A stretch of DNA of 62,353 nt from the NCBI GenBank assembly GCA_016788885.1, contig JAEURX010000047.1, positions 1-62,353 of the forward strand, written 5' to 3'. The notes under the pieces were generated by a model. It worked only from the letters and a program-made list of their open reading frames with translations. It was not told the DNA's origin and did no database searches. Shown here piece after piece: positions 33,654 through 44,126 of this stretch. Position numbers and translations under genes: made by a program. The first letter of the stretch is position 1. Each line of letters begins with the position of its first letter. The stretch comes from Nitrospira sp. (lineage in GTDB: Bacteria > Nitrospirota > Nitrospiria > Nitrospirales > Nitrospiraceae).

Positions 33654-35306
33654 CTACGCCCCTGCGGCGGTGAATACCTGCTTGATCAAGGCCTGCGCAT
33701 CGTCCTGAATCCGGCGGAGGTGGGCCTGCCCCTTAAAGCTCTCGGCATAGAGTTTATACACATCCTCGGTGCCGCTTGGGCGAGCCGCGAACCATCCGTT
33801 GGCGGTGGTGACCTTGAGTCCTCCAATGGAGGCGTGATTGCCCGGCGCATCGGTCAACATGGCGGTAATCGCCTCTCCCGCGAGTTCACGGCGTTGGACT
33901 TGTTGCGGGGAGAATTTCTGGAGCGCGGCTTTTTGTGCTCTGCTCGCCGGGGCATCGATCCGCTCATAGATCGGTTCGCCCAGTGAAGCGGTCAAGTCGT
34001 GATACAGCACAGACGGGTTCTTTCCGGTGACCGCCAGCATTTCCGCTGCGAGCAGATCCATGATGATCCCGTCCTTGTCGGTCACCCAGGTGGTGCCGTC
34101 GAGGCGCAGAAAGGCGGCGCCCGCGCTTTCTTCTCCACCGAATCCCAATGACCCGTCGCTGAGCCCCGGGACGAACCATTTGAAACCGACCGGTACCTCA
34201 ACCAATCGGCGTTGTAGTGATCGGGCCACGCGATCGATGATGCTGCTGCTGACCACCGTCTTGCCGATGCCTGCGCCGGGTTGCCAACCGGGACGATGAG
34301 TGAAGAGGTAGGCAATGGCGGCGGCCAGGTAATGGTTGGGGTTCATCAACCCGGCATCGGGGGTGACAATGCCGTGTCGATCCGTATCGGTATCGTTGCC
34401 GAAGGCCAGATCAAACCGGTCTTTTAAGGTGATCAAGGAGGCCATCGCGTGGGGGGATGAGCAGTCCATGCGAATCTTGCCGTCCCAATCCAGCGTCATG
34501 AAGCGGAAGGTGGGGTCGACGCGATCATTCACGATCTGCAGGTCCAGTCCGTACCGTTCGGCGAGCGGACGCCAGTAGGCGACGGCTGCGCCGCCTAGCG
34601 GATCGACGCCGAGCCGCAGTTTGGCCGCCTTGATCCGGTCGAGATCGACGACCTTGGCCAGGTCAGACACGTAAGCGTCGACAAAGTCATGGCGTGAGGT
34701 GGTGGAGGCCTTGATCGCCTGTTCGTAGGGGACGCGCGTTACCCCGTGCAGCTTTGCCGCCAGCAATTCGTTGGCTCGGGTTTCAATCAGCTTCGTCACG
34801 TCGGTGTCGGCGGGGCCGCCGTGGGGCGGATTGTATTTAAAGCCGCCGTCTTCAGGCGGATTGTGCGAGGGCGTCACGATGATGCCATCGGCACGGCCGG
34901 CTGTTCGGCCACGATTCGTGGTGATGATGGCATGGGAAATCACCGGGGTCGGGGTATAGCCGTCCTGTTGGTCGAGACGGACGTGAACCCCGTTTGCCGC
35001 CAAGACCTCCAATGCGCTTCGTTGAGCCGGAGCGGAAAGGGCATGGGTGTCCTTGCCGATGTAGAGTGGGCCGGTCGTCCCCATCTTGCTCCGGTACTCA
35101 CAGATGGCCTGCGTGATGGCCAGGATATGTGCTTCGTTGAATGTGCGCTTGAGGGACGAGCCGCGATGCCCGCTCGTGCCGAAGCTCACCCGTTGCTGGG
35201 GATCAGCCGGATCGGGCAGTTCCTGGTAATAGGCCTGTTCGAGTGTGTCGAGTGCAACGAGTTGTTCCGGTTGTGCCGGTTGTCCGGCGCGGGGATGGTG
35301 AGCCAT
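33654..35306 (-). CDS. pgm: Phosphoglucomutase (alpha-D-glucose-1-phosphate specific)
   Basis: Interconverts glucose 1- and 6-phosphate. 550 residues: N-terminal [22 protein letters not shown], the phosphoserine loop [17 protein letters not shown], a metal loop in the expected place ([13 protein letters not shown]), substrate-specificity [12 protein letters not shown] and phosphate-binding [10 protein letters not shown]. The match to the E. coli Pgm type is close throughout. It links glycolysis to UDP-glucose, glycogen and envelope sugars. Confidence 0.97.
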   Translation of the reverse strand: MAHHPRAGQPAQPEQLVALDTLEQAYYQELPDPADPQQRVSFGTSGHRGSSLKRTFNEAHILAITQAICEYRSKMGTTGPLYIGKDTHALSAPAQRSALEVLAANGVHVRLDQQDGYTPTPVISHAIITTNRGRTAGRADGIIVTPSHNPPEDGGFKYNPPHGGPADTDVTKLIETRANELLAAKLHGVTRVPYEQAIKASTTSRHDFVDAYVSDLAKVVDLDRIKAAKLRLGVDPLGGAAVAYWRPLAERYGLDLQIVNDRVDPTFRFMTLDWDGKIRMDCSSPHAMASLITLKDRFDLAFGNDTDTDRHGIVTPDAGLMNPNHYLAAAIAYLFTHRPGWQPGAGIGKTVVSSSIIDRVARSLQRRLVEVPVGFKWFVPGLSDGSLGFGGEESAGAAFLRLDGTTWVTDKDGIIMDLLAAEMLAVTGKNPSVLYHDLTASLGEPIYERIDAPASRAQKAALQKFSPQQVQRRELAGEAITAMLTDAPGNHASIGGLKVTTANGWFAARPSGTEDVYKLYAESFKGQAHLRRIQDDAQALIKQVFTAAGA

Positions 35307-35394
35307 GGATTCCTCTGGAGGATGTGATGATGGACGCAGGATTGATGAACGGCAGTATATACGGCTCGATCGTGAATGTCAGTGGCGTGCTTGG

Positions 35395-35424
35395 TTGCGC
35401 GGTCCTTGGCCCGGGTGTTAAGAT
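35395..35424 (+). promoter_or_regulatory. Promoter for the glutaredoxin-like gene
   Basis: TTGCGC (35395-35400), 18-base spacer, TAAGAT (35419-35424), about 28 bases before the ATG at 35453. Confidence 0.45.
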
Positions 35425-35452
35425 CCGCTCACGTTGAGGAGAAAGGTTGATT

Positions 35453-35719
35453 ATGCCGAATATTACCTTGTTGCATTCACCAACCTGCGGAGCCTGTCCT
35501 TCGGCGAAGCGCCTGTGGAAGGAACTGAGGGTGAAGTATAGCTTTAGCTATCGCGAGGTCGACATCACGACCCCAGATGGGCAGGAGTTGGCGAATCGAC
35601 ATTCGGTCCGGGCGGTGCCCGCGACTATTATCGATGGCCGTCTGACCTTTGTCGGGGTGCCGCCTCGTCAGAGCGCCGAAAAAGCGCTGCAGCTGAAAAT
35701 GAAACCGCAGGGCGCGTGA
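35453..35719 (+). CDS. Thioredoxin/glutaredoxin-like protein
   Basis: 88 residues from ATG at 35453 (GAGGAGAAAGG upstream); an in-frame TTG six bases earlier is unlikely. The redox motif is C-G-A-C (SPTCGACPSAKRLW), followed by YREVDITTPDGQELANRHSVRAVPATIIDG, with the cis-proline (VPAT) of the thioredoxin fold. It is probably a small cytoplasmic disulphide reductase or sensor; the partner is unknown. It starts a short run with the zinc-ribbon microprotein. Confidence 0.85.
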   Translation: MPNITLLHSPTCGACPSAKRLWKELRVKYSFSYREVDITTPDGQELANRHSVRAVPATIIDGRLTFVGVPPRQSAEKALQLKMKPQGA

Positions 35720-35731
35720 GATCGGAGCCAT

Positions 35732-35896
35732 ATGACTCTTCCAGATGACGATGATTTCGAGTTGCCTGTCCTTCCCATGATCGACAAGGGGCCGCCTCCC
35801 GAATGCGGCACCTGCGGCGACCCGATGAAGTTTATCGACGGCGACTGGGCCTGTGTCGATTGCAACGGCGAATTGCTTGGCCCCGAAACCGGGTAG
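35732..35896 (+). CDS. 54-residue zinc-ribbon microprotein
   Basis: Too short for ordinary ORF calling but with a clear ATG, a GGAG site and a conserved-looking product: an acidic N-terminus (MTLPDDDDFELPVLPM), then CGTCGDPMKF and WACVDCNGEL, a C-x2-C...C-x2-C zinc ribbon. It starts 12 bp after the glutaredoxin-like gene stop. Function unknown; may be a metal- or redox-linked adaptor. Confidence 0.65.
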   Translation: MTLPDDDDFELPVLPMIDKGPPPECGTCGDPMKFIDGDWACVDCNGELLGPETG

Positions 35897-36003
35897 CCGG
35901 TCGTTCGGATGTCGCCCGCACCCTGTGAGGTGGACGACCGGAGCCGGCAGATGAGTGAGGTCCTCTCCGCTTCGCAGTTCATGTTCGACGACTGACGGTT
36001 TCC

Positions 36004-39000
36004 ATGCTCCGCCTCGTTACCGGCCCATTTCATCCCACCCTCGAATCTCAACTCGTTCACGATCTTCGTGCTCTCAAGTCGCAGGACCCGCAAGCTGCCG
36101 TGGCGCTTATCGTGCCGTCGGATCAGCTGCGGCGTGCCCTGAAGCAGCTTTTGGTCAGGCGGCACGGGCTCGCTCTGTTCAATGTCCACATCTTGTCTTT
36201 TCACCAGCTCGCGCTACAGCTGAATGGTGAGCAGCAAGGTCGAGCAGGAACTGTCAGAGAGAAACCTCAGCTTGAACTGGTGACGGATGTGTTCTTCGAA
36301 CACTTGCTGCAGCACCTCAGCCGGCGACGCCTCCCGCAGACCGATGCACTTCATCTTGAGGAGTTGGCGCCGGGCGCCTGGCCGGCACTGTGGGCCAGCC
36401 TGCGTGACGTGAAGGATGCGACGATCGATTCACGCGTCGCGCTCCGCGCGGTGGAGGAGGGGCAGTTTGCGGCGGAGGATGAGCCAAAGCTCAAGGGATT
36501 ATTTACCTTGTCTGCGGCAATCCGGGAAGGGGCGTCAGCGTTGGGAGTCGGGTCGCCGGACGATCTGGCCGCGCTGGTGACAGAGGAGGCCCCGAACTCA
36601 CCCTTCCTGAATCGTCTCAGCGGGCTGTGGTACTACGGTTCCTACGACTTGACACAAACGCAATTGACTCTGCTGGAAACTCTGGCCGGCTCATTTCCTG
36701 TGACGGTGTACTTCCCCGTGGGGCCGGCGCCCGGTTATGCCTTCGCGCAACAGTTTCTCGAGCGGCACCTCTATCCGATGGCCGGAACGGCGCAGCGCGC
36801 GGCGTCCTCCTCCTTGCAGACGAACCTGTTCGATTGGGCGGAAACGAACGTATCGGTTGAGGTTCGCAATGCCGTGGGCGTGGACGATGAATTGACGCTC
36901 GTCTGCAAGGAGATCCTGACATTAGTCGAGTCGAACCGCTATCGCTTCGAAGAAATCGGCGTGGTGGGTCGGACCCTTGTGCCCTACCAGTCGTCCCTCG
37001 CGAGAATCTTCGACCAGCACCGCATTCCCTTTGTGTCGAGTGCAGCGCTGCCGCTGTTGCAAGAGCCGGTCGTGAAGACGCTCCTTCAGCTGGCCCAGTT
37101 GAAGTCGAATGGGTTGCATCGAACCTCGATGTTGGAGGTGTTGACGTCCCCGTGGAACCGTCGATTGATGGCCGGTGGCGGTAGGCTTGCGCCTCGTCCC
37201 GATCAGTGGCGGCTGGCGGCGCAGGTGTTGGGTATCACGCGGGGTGAGGAGGAATGGCGACGGCTGGAACATGTGACACAGCTGGAATCCTGGCCGGACG
37301 AAGGCTCGCCTCGATGTACAGACCAACAGGAGCCTTTTCCCGTCGATGCCAGGCAACTCCGATGGCTCTGGAACGGTCTCTCCCCTCTGCTCGACGACCT
37401 GAGGGGCCTGCCGGAGTCCGGGGGGTATGCCGCGTTGACGGAGGCCTTCTGTGCGCTGGCAGAACGCCACTGTGCGATCGACCTGGAGACAGAGCCATCC
37501 GGTGACGCGGCGACGCCAGGAGAGGACGCGCAAGACGTACAGGAGGCGCTGGTGGGTGTGTTCGCCCAGATGCGGATGCTGGACCGGCTTGGGCTTACCG
37601 TCAGCTGGAAGGAATGGATCGACACGTTCCTGACCGTCCTGGAACGCACGAGGTATGCTCTCGCACCATCCTCTCACCAGGGCGTGCACGTGCTGGATGC
37701 CATGGCGGCAAGGGGCGTGGGATTCCGTGCACTGTTTGTCATCGGGATGAATGAAACGGTGTTTCCCCGGGCCATCCAGGAGGACGGGTTTCTTCGTGAC
37801 CGGCATCGGCTTATTTTGAGTGAGACGTTGGGCTATAAGATCGATCAGAAGCTGCAGGGCTATGGGGAAGAAGCGCTGCTGTTCGAACTCCTCTCGGCCT
37901 CCGCGCGGGAACGCGTGTATCTCTCGTATCAGCGCGCCGATGCCGCCGGGCGTCCCCTGGCCCCATCGGGGTATCTGGATGCGATCGGCGCGGTGTCGAA
38001 GGCCGGCCTCGCGGACTCGATGTTTCCCTTGCCACGCCGATGGTCGGAGCGTCGTGACTTGCCGCTGTTTGTCCCGCCGCTACTGACGAGGGAGGAGTTG
38101 ACGGTGAGTGCGGTATTGAGGGGACGCGATGTGTCGGCGCTGTTGGATCTTGTCGGGCGCGAGGGGACGGTGTTTTCCCATGGCGTGGCTGCTCTGGGCG
38201 TTATGGAACAAAGTCACGCGCCGTTGAGCGGCTACGATGGCATGCTGCAGGATCCGATCATGCATTGGCAGCGGGTCTGTGAAAAAGGATTCTCACCGAC
38301 TGCTCTGGAAACCTATGCCCGTTGTCCCTTCCAGTATTTTGCCGCCCAGGTATTGGATCTCACATCGGTCGGCCAGGAACCCTCGATGGAACTGCCGCCG
38401 CCGGCCATGGGGCACCTGTGCCACGACGCATTGCGACGGTGTTACCAGGCCCTGATTGCCCAGGGCCTGGCGTCGACCGGTTTCTCGACAGGGGCGGTCA
38501 CGACCGCCGTGACACAGGCGGTCGAGCAGACATTCGCCGCCTACGCGGAGCGACACGGCACGGGATATCGGCTGACGTGGGACATGGCGCAGGAGCGGGT
38601 GCGGCGGGTTGTGACGGCAGTCTTGGCCGATGATTGCGGAGCGGCGGCTTCCGGGTTTGTCCCGTTCGCCTGTGAAGTCGAGGCGAAGGGAACGCTCCCG
38701 GATGGGACCGTGGGCATGACCGTATCTATGCGTGGTCGACTGGACCGTGTCGACCGGCATCCGGTCTCCGGTGTGGTAAGAGTCATCGACTATAAATACC
38801 GTGCGAATAGCCGGGTCGAGGCGAAGGATCGCAATCTGCTCCAGGCGGCTATACGGGCTCATCGCCTGCAACCGGCTTTGTATGCCTTGATGACCCTTGC
38901 CGAGCCTCTCGATGGTGCAAGGCACGCCCTTCCCGAACGGGTTGAATTTGTGTACCTGCTGCCGCAAGGTGAACCAGCCGTCGATCGGGCGTCTTTTGAC

Positions 39001-39234
39001 TCGTCTGCTTGGCAGGGGCCATCCGGGCCGTTGCTGAGTCGGGCGGTGCAGACGTTACTGAACGGCATCCGGGAGGGCCGGCATTTTATTGTGCCGGATG
39101 AGACCCATTGCAGTCATTGCGACTATTCCGCACTGTGTCGTCGTACGCACCAGCCTACCTGGTGGCGAGCCTACCGTGCGGCGGCGGCGAAAGAGCTTCG
39201 AGAGATACGGTCGCAGAAGGTGGCGCGTGACTGA
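36004..39234 (+). CDS. addB: AddB-type helicase/nuclease subunit
   Basis: 1076 residues. The N-terminal helicase-like part lacks a Walker A motif (VTGPFHPTLESQ where AddB has one), so it is an inactive helicase. The C-terminal PD-(D/E)XK nuclease has GRLDRVDRHPVSGVVRVIDYKYR (about residue 910). Four cysteines, one at about 772 (YARCPFQYF) and three at about 1035-1044 (HCSHCDYSALC), match the 4Fe-4S staple of AddB. With AddA it would resect double-strand breaks for RecA. Its end overlaps addA by 8 bp. Confidence 0.9.
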   Translation: MLRLVTGPFHPTLESQLVHDLRALKSQDPQAAVALIVPSDQLRRALKQLLVRRHGLALFNVHILSFHQLALQLNGEQQGRAGTVREKPQLELVTDVFFEHLLQHLSRRRLPQTDALHLEELAPGAWPALWASLRDVKDATIDSRVALRAVEEGQFAAEDEPKLKGLFTLSAAIREGASALGVGSPDDLAALVTEEAPNSPFLNRLSGLWYYGSYDLTQTQLTLLETLAGSFPVTVYFPVGPAPGYAFAQQFLERHLYPMAGTAQRAASSSLQTNLFDWAETNVSVEVRNAVGVDDELTLVCKEILTLVESNRYRFEEIGVVGRTLVPYQSSLARIFDQHRIPFVSSAALPLLQEPVVKTLLQLAQLKSNGLHRTSMLEVLTSPWNRRLMAGGGRLAPRPDQWRLAAQVLGITRGEEEWRRLEHVTQLESWPDEGSPRCTDQQEPFPVDARQLRWLWNGLSPLLDDLRGLPESGGYAALTEAFCALAERHCAIDLETEPSGDAATPGEDAQDVQEALVGVFAQMRMLDRLGLTVSWKEWIDTFLTVLERTRYALAPSSHQGVHVLDAMAARGVGFRALFVIGMNETVFPRAIQEDGFLRDRHRLILSETLGYKIDQKLQGYGEEALLFELLSASARERVYLSYQRADAAGRPLAPSGYLDAIGAVSKAGLADSMFPLPRRWSERRDLPLFVPPLLTREELTVSAVLRGRDVSALLDLVGREGTVFSHGVAALGVMEQSHAPLSGYDGMLQDPIMHWQRVCEKGFSPTALETYARCPFQYFAAQVLDLTSVGQEPSMELPPPAMGHLCHDALRRCYQALIAQGLASTGFSTGAVTTAVTQAVEQTFAAYAERHGTGYRLTWDMAQERVRRVVTAVLADDCGAAASGFVPFACEVEAKGTLPDGTVGMTVSMRGRLDRVDRHPVSGVVRVIDYKYRANSRVEAKDRNLLQAAIRAHRLQPALYALMTLAEPLDGARHALPERVEFVYLLPQGEPAVDRASFDSSAWQGPSGPLLSRAVQTLLNGIREGRHFIVPDETHCSHCDYSALCRRTHQPTWWRAYRAAAAKELREIRSQKVARD

Positions 39235-42200
39235 AAGTACACAAATTCCAGACCAGGCGGCACGGGAAGCTGCCGCGACGACCTTCGATCGCAACGTAGT
39301 GGTCATTGCCGGGGCGGGAACCGGAAAGACCACGTTGCTAGTCAACCGGCTGCTCTATCTCCTCATGCGTCATACCGACCCGCTGGATCTCTCGCGCATC
39401 GTGGCATTGACCTTCACGAACAAAGCCGCCACTGAAATGAAACTCCGGTTGCGTGAACGGTTGCGCGGGTTGATAGAGGCCGGTTGTCGGGACGCGTCGC
39501 CGCCGCAGAGTGGAACGGTCTCGATTGACGACCTGCGGCTTCGCTACGGCTGGACGACCGACGACATTGTCGCCAGAGCGACGGCTGCCTGGCGAGATCT
39601 GGAAAAGGCGCAGATCGGGACCTTGCACAGCTTCGCCGCCCACCTGTTGCGTTTGTATCCGATCGAAGCGGGCGTGACACCGACGTTCCAGACGGATGAG
39701 GACGGCTCGCGTTTCGATGAACATTTCAGCGCGGAGTGGGCCCGGTGGTTGGAGGTGGAATTGGGGAACGATGGCCAGGATCACGATCGTTGGCGACAGC
39801 TGCTGACGTCCTGGAGTCTGGACGACATACGAGGGCTCGCCTACAGCCTACACAGCGATCTCATCGATCTCGAGGGACTACGGCAGCAGATGGGGGAGGA
39901 GCGGCTGAGTCCCGGCGTGTATGCATGGTTCCTTGCGAGGCAAGAACGGGCCGAACAGCTCTTGGCCCGGTATGATAGCCCCAAACCGCGCAAGATCGAA
40001 TTGATGCTGGCGGCAATGGCGGCACTGTTCGAGACCCTTCTGACCGGAGGGCTTGGTGCCCTGAAGACCTTCCCGGATGAATTTCGCGAACTGCTGGCGA
40101 AGGAACTCGGCAAGGCCCCGACCGGCTGGTCGGACGTGGATGCTGCAGACGTCGAGTCGTTGCAGCGGATCGCCAAGCGGCTGCTGAAGGTCGATCAGGC
40201 CGCGCTCTCGACCCTGTTGGATGTACTCGCTCCGTTTGTCCGCTCGGTACGACGATCGTTTGTGGATTCCGGTTGGCTCACCTTCGATGGTCTGGTCGGC
40301 AAGGCCCGCACGTTGCTCCGGGAGCATCCGACCATTCGGGAGCAATTGAAGCGCGAGTACCGTGCGTTGCTGGTTGATGAGTTCCAGGATACCGATCCCG
40401 TTCAGTACGAAATTGTTTTATACCTGGCAGAGCGCCAGGGTCGTCACTCGGCATCCTGGCGTGAGATCGACCTTGAGGCGGGCAAGTTATTCATCGTCGG
40501 CGACCCGAAACAATCCATCTACGCATTTCGCCGGGCCGATATCGAAGCGTTCGACTATGTGGTGGACCGGATGGAGCGTGACGGGGCGCTGCGCTGCGAA
40601 TTGGCGACGAACTTTCGCAGCCATGCTCAGGTGCTGGAGGTGGTGAACGGCGTATTTAATACGCTGTTGATCGCGGAGCCCTCGATTCAGCCTCCGAATG
40701 TGCCGCTGGTCGTGCAGCCGAATCGATCCAACCAGATGCGACAGTCCGGCGTTGAACTGCAACTGGTCGTATCGGAAGAGGACGACGATGTGGATTCCTC
40801 CTCGGCCACGCGCATGGAGGCGGAGCAGATCGGGCGCACTCTCTCCCATGTGCTGGGTGGATTCGACGAAGCTGGTGGGACGGCCGGGGCGAATATGTCG
40901 TTGCGGCCAGGCCATGTTGCGCTCCTTTTTCGAAAATTGACCCAGTCAGAACCGTACCTGGAAGCTCTTCGACGGCATGGCATTCGGTACGTCATCGACG
41001 GGGAGAAGCACTTCTATCGGCGTCAGGAGGTGATCGACCTGGTGAACCTTCTGCGCTCCATCGGCGATCCGTACGACGGCATTGCGCTGGCGAGCGTCCT
41101 GCGCTCGTCGTTGGGAGGGCTTCCCGATTCCGCCTTGGTGCAGCTCAAGGAGTTGAGGGCTCTGGATTACCGCGAAACCGAGCGGATCCTCACCTGGAAG
41201 AGTCCACATGCCGATCCGATCAGGCGCTTGTATGGTGTGCTGACCCGGTTGCATGAGCGGGCGTCACGTGTGCCGCTGCCCCAGGTGCTGGATCTCATCT
41301 TTCAGGAACTGCCGTTGCTGGAATTGGCTGCCGCCTCCCTCCATGGTGAACAGGCCATGGCCAACCTACTCAAGGTCAGGCTCATGGCTGCGGCCCTGGC
41401 GGATCGTCCCGCCCTCACGCTGCACGGATTCATCGACCTGATGTGTGCACGGCTCAGGGAGGAACCCGATGAGGCGGAGAGCGCCCTCTCTGAGGATACG
41501 CTGGATGCCGTACGAGTGTTGACGATTCATAAGGCGAAGGGCCTCGAGTTTCCGCTGGTGATTCTGGCTGGCTTGCACCATGGAGATGGTGCCGGACGAG
41601 GCCGTTCCGGGCCCCTGATTTGGCATGATTGGTCGACCGGCATTCAGGGGCTGGACTTTGGTGAGTGCTCGTCGGTTGGTGCGGTTGTGGTGGCAGAGAA
41701 GGCTCGTGCACGCGAACAAGCTGAGCGCCGCCGTCTGTTTTATGTTGGTATGACCCGTGCCCGGGAACGATTGGTGTTGTCCGGAGCCCTGTCGAAGCGA
41801 CCGGTGCGTGGCGCTCTGCTCGAGTTATTGGAGGAAGCCGCCGGGACCGAGCTCGACGGGCAAGAGCGGGCGGTCATCTCATTGGCCGGCGTCGAGTTGC
41901 CGCACACGATTCTCAAGGGGAGCGGCCGGGTACCGTCGAAAGAACGAACCAGGCCGGCCATCTTGCAAGAAGAGGTGGTAGAGACGGAGGTTTCCCGTCG
42001 GTGGGAGGAGCGCGACCGCATCTGGCGAGCGTATCGATCGGAAGCGCCGATTGTCTCGCCTTCCGACTTTGTCCGCAAGCCGCTGCAGCTCTCCACAGCG
42101 AATGCAAGGACAGTGAAGCCTGGGCTGGCAGGGAAGACTCTCGGGACCATGGTGCATCGATTGCTTCAGCATTGGGATTTCGCTGCGGAGGTGGAGTCAC

Positions 42201-42604
42201 AACTGGCGGCCATGAATGTGACGGCTCTTGGGCCGGATGATCAGGTCCAGCAATCCGTGATGGAGGAGATTGGCCAAATCGTTCGTTCGTTTGCTCAGTC
42301 AGCACCCTACGATCGATTGCGGCGGGCGACAGTGATCGGCCGGGAGGTTCCGTTCCTGATGCCGTGGAACGAAGGCCGGCAGATCCTCGAAGGGGTCATC
42401 GATCTCTTGTATCGCCTCGACGGGAAGCTCTGGATTGCGGACTACAAGACCGATAGGGTCCCGCCCGATCAGATCGCGGCGAGGGCCGAGGCTTATTGTG
42501 AACAGGCACGGTTGTATCGGGAAGCGGTCGCACGCTCACTGGGAGAGCCGGTGGCAGGTTTTGAATTTATTTTCCTCCGGCAAGGAGTCTCGATCGCGGT
42601 CTAA
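39227..42604 (+). CDS. addA: AddA-type UvrD helicase/nuclease subunit
   Basis: 1125 residues from GTG at 39227; the frame is open to 39089 but that part lies wholly inside addB. UvrD-family SF1 helicase: Walker A VIAGAGTGKTTLLVNRLL, motif Ia ALTFTNKAATEMKLRLRE, Walker B LLVDEFQDTDPVQY, motif III GDPKQSIYAFRRAD, motif V VRVLTIHKAKGLEFPLVI and VI GMTRARERLVLSG. The C-terminal PD-(D/E)XK nuclease is EGVIDLLYRLDGKLWIADYKTD. Both subunits thus carry a nuclease, as in AddAB rather than RecBCD. Confidence 0.93.
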   Translation: MTESTQIPDQAAREAAATTFDRNVVVIAGAGTGKTTLLVNRLLYLLMRHTDPLDLSRIVALTFTNKAATEMKLRLRERLRGLIEAGCRDASPPQSGTVSIDDLRLRYGWTTDDIVARATAAWRDLEKAQIGTLHSFAAHLLRLYPIEAGVTPTFQTDEDGSRFDEHFSAEWARWLEVELGNDGQDHDRWRQLLTSWSLDDIRGLAYSLHSDLIDLEGLRQQMGEERLSPGVYAWFLARQERAEQLLARYDSPKPRKIELMLAAMAALFETLLTGGLGALKTFPDEFRELLAKELGKAPTGWSDVDAADVESLQRIAKRLLKVDQAALSTLLDVLAPFVRSVRRSFVDSGWLTFDGLVGKARTLLREHPTIREQLKREYRALLVDEFQDTDPVQYEIVLYLAERQGRHSASWREIDLEAGKLFIVGDPKQSIYAFRRADIEAFDYVVDRMERDGALRCELATNFRSHAQVLEVVNGVFNTLLIAEPSIQPPNVPLVVQPNRSNQMRQSGVELQLVVSEEDDDVDSSSATRMEAEQIGRTLSHVLGGFDEAGGTAGANMSLRPGHVALLFRKLTQSEPYLEALRRHGIRYVIDGEKHFYRRQEVIDLVNLLRSIGDPYDGIALASVLRSSLGGLPDSALVQLKELRALDYRETERILTWKSPHADPIRRLYGVLTRLHERASRVPLPQVLDLIFQELPLLELAAASLHGEQAMANLLKVRLMAAALADRPALTLHGFIDLMCARLREEPDEAESALSEDTLDAVRVLTIHKAKGLEFPLVILAGLHHGDGAGRGRSGPLIWHDWSTGIQGLDFGECSSVGAVVVAEKARAREQAERRRLFYVGMTRARERLVLSGALSKRPVRGALLELLEEAAGTELDGQERAVISLAGVELPHTILKGSGRVPSKERTRPAILQEEVVETEVSRRWEERDRIWRAYRSEAPIVSPSDFVRKPLQLSTANARTVKPGLAGKTLGTMVHRLLQHWDFAAEVESQLAAMNVTALGPDDQVQQSVMEEIGQIVRSFAQSAPYDRLRRATVIGREVPFLMPWNEGRQILEGVIDLLYRLDGKLWIADYKTDRVPPDQIAARAEAYCEQARLYREAVARSLGEPVAGFEFIFLRQGVSIAV

Positions 42605-42619
42605 GTGAAAGGAGGGGAG

Positions 42620-43024
42620 ATGCGGCGCATACTTTTGGCAGCGGTGACGATCATTACCTGTATCGGTTGTGCTGGGCCACGCAAGGCGGAGGTGCGGCCA
42701 CTCCATGCACCGGCTGGTACGAGTGCGGCAGTGAGTCAGCAGTTGGAGCAGGGAAATCGATTATTGGCGCAGGAGGACTGGGCGGGGGCCAGGCAGGTCT
42801 ATCTGGACACGATCCAGGCCGACCAATCGTTGGCGGAGGCTCATTACAATCTGGCCTTAACGTTGGAAAAATTGGGCGAGAAGGCCGAAGCCAGGAAACA
42901 CTATGTCGCTGCGGCGAACTTGGCTCCCGGCAACAAGGTCATCTGGGACGCTCCACCCCTGCGGAAATACGACAGCGAGCTTGGGTTGAACAAGAAGTCC
43001 TGGATGGACGCCAATCCAAAGTAG
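42620..43024 (+). CDS. TPR lipoprotein
   Basis: 134 residues from ATG at 42620 (strong AGGAGGGGAG site). Signal peptide with lipobox CIGC, a short linker, then two TPR-type repeats (QGNRLLAQEDWAGARQVYLDTIQADQ and AEAHYNLALTLEKLGEKAEARKHYVAAANLAP). It probably acts as a periplasmic scaffold. It begins 15 bp after addA and converges with lgt. Confidence 0.8.
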   Translation: MRRILLAAVTIITCIGCAGPRKAEVRPLHAPAGTSAAVSQQLEQGNRLLAQEDWAGARQVYLDTIQADQSLAEAHYNLALTLEKLGEKAEARKHYVAAANLAPGNKVIWDAPPLRKYDSELGLNKKSWMDANPK

Positions 43025-43052
43025 TCTCCGGCTTGGGTAGGGATGCGTCACC

Positions 43053-43886
43053 CTAGAGCGGGGCTGCGGAGCCGGAATCGGTCTGAAGCGGCCGCTTGCG
43101 CTGGGATGCGATAGCCAGGATGACCGCACCCGCGACGATCATCGGAATGCTCAGCAGTTGTCCCATCGAGATCGAACCGACGAGAAAACCGATCTGTGCG
43201 TCTGGTTCGCGAAAAAACTCCACCACGATTCGGCAGACTCCGTAGCCCATCAGGAACGCCCCAAACACGGTTCCCGACGGGGGAAGCCGGCGGGTGATCC
43301 ACCACAACACCGTAAACAGCAAGAGCCCTTCGAGGAAGGCTTCGTACAGCTGGGAAGGGTGTCGGCACACCATCCCGCCTGCGGGGAAGACCATGCACCA
43401 GTCCACGTCCGTGGGGCGACCGTATAGCTCACCGTTGATGAAGTTGCCGATTCGCCCCAGCCCAAGACCGACCGGGGTCACACCGGCGGCAAGATCAGCC
43501 ACGGTCAGCACCGTCATGCCCTGGCGTTTGGCGAATAAGATCAATGCGACGATCGTCCCGATCAATCCGCCGTGGAACGACATGCCGCCTTCCCATACGG
43601 CCAGGATCTTGAGGGGATTCTCCAGATAATAGGAGAGGTTATAAAAGAGCACATATCCTAATCGCCCGCCGGCGAACACTCCGACCGCTGCGTACACGAT
43701 CATGTCGTAGACGTGATCCTTATCGAGCGGTAATCGTTGTGCCTTGGCTCGCGCCCCAATGATGAAATAGGCCAGCGTGAGTCCAATCAGATACATCAGG
43801 CCGTACCAGCGGAACTGCAGTGGGCCCAAACGCAAAAACACGGGGTCGATGTCGGGATAGGGAATGGCGTGCAACCAAGGCAGCAT
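43053..43886 (-). CDS. lgt: Prolipoprotein diacylglyceryl transferase
   Basis: First enzyme of lipoprotein maturation: moves diacylglycerol onto the lipobox cysteine. 277 residues, about seven membrane helices, with the Lgt signature GLGRIGNFINGELYGRPTD and the family N-terminal block FRWYGLMYLIGLTLAY. ATG at 43886 has a GGAG site; the frame extends to 43901. The promoter at 43911-43939 fits this start. Together with lnt and lolCD elsewhere in the window this gives most of the lipoprotein pathway (lspA not seen). Confidence 0.95.
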   Translation of the reverse strand: MLPWLHAIPYPDIDPVFLRLGPLQFRWYGLMYLIGLTLAYFIIGARAKAQRLPLDKDHVYDMIVYAAVGVFAGGRLGYVLFYNLSYYLENPLKILAVWEGGMSFHGGLIGTIVALILFAKRQGMTVLTVADLAAGVTPVGLGLGRIGNFINGELYGRPTDVDWCMVFPAGGMVCRHPSQLYEAFLEGLLLFTVLWWITRRLPPSGTVFGAFLMGYGVCRIVVEFFREPDAQIGFLVGSISMGQLLSIPMIVAGAVILAIASQRKRPLQTDSGSAAPL

Positions 43887-43910
43887 AGAAGGACTCCACA
43901 TAGTTTCGCG

Positions 43911-43939
43911 ATCTTATGTGAGCGTGATCGACATTGCAA
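43911..43939 (-). promoter_or_regulatory. Promoter for lgt
   Basis: Minus strand: -35 TTGCAA (43939-43934), 17-base spacer, -10 TAAGAT (43916-43911). RNA would start about 18 bases before the ATG at 43886. Confidence 0.55.
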
Positions 43940-44126
43940 GGCACGCCGCGAACCCGCGCCGGACAAGGCCTGAGCCGTGGGCATGAGTTTTCCTTAGGCG
44001 TACCTGTCGCTTTTCTGAAACGGTTGTCTCCTCTCGATGTCCACAAAACAGCACCCTTTATGAGGCGCCTTTAACCTGTCCTTACCGAATCCTGCAAATC
44101 CGGCTCAAAACTTCCGTGACCATGGT
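43940..44126. other. Intergenic DNA between the divergent lgt and YtxH genes
   Basis: Part of a 327-bp gap. No ORF, RNA gene or terminator was recognised here; the promoters at its two ends are listed separately. Confidence 0.4.
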
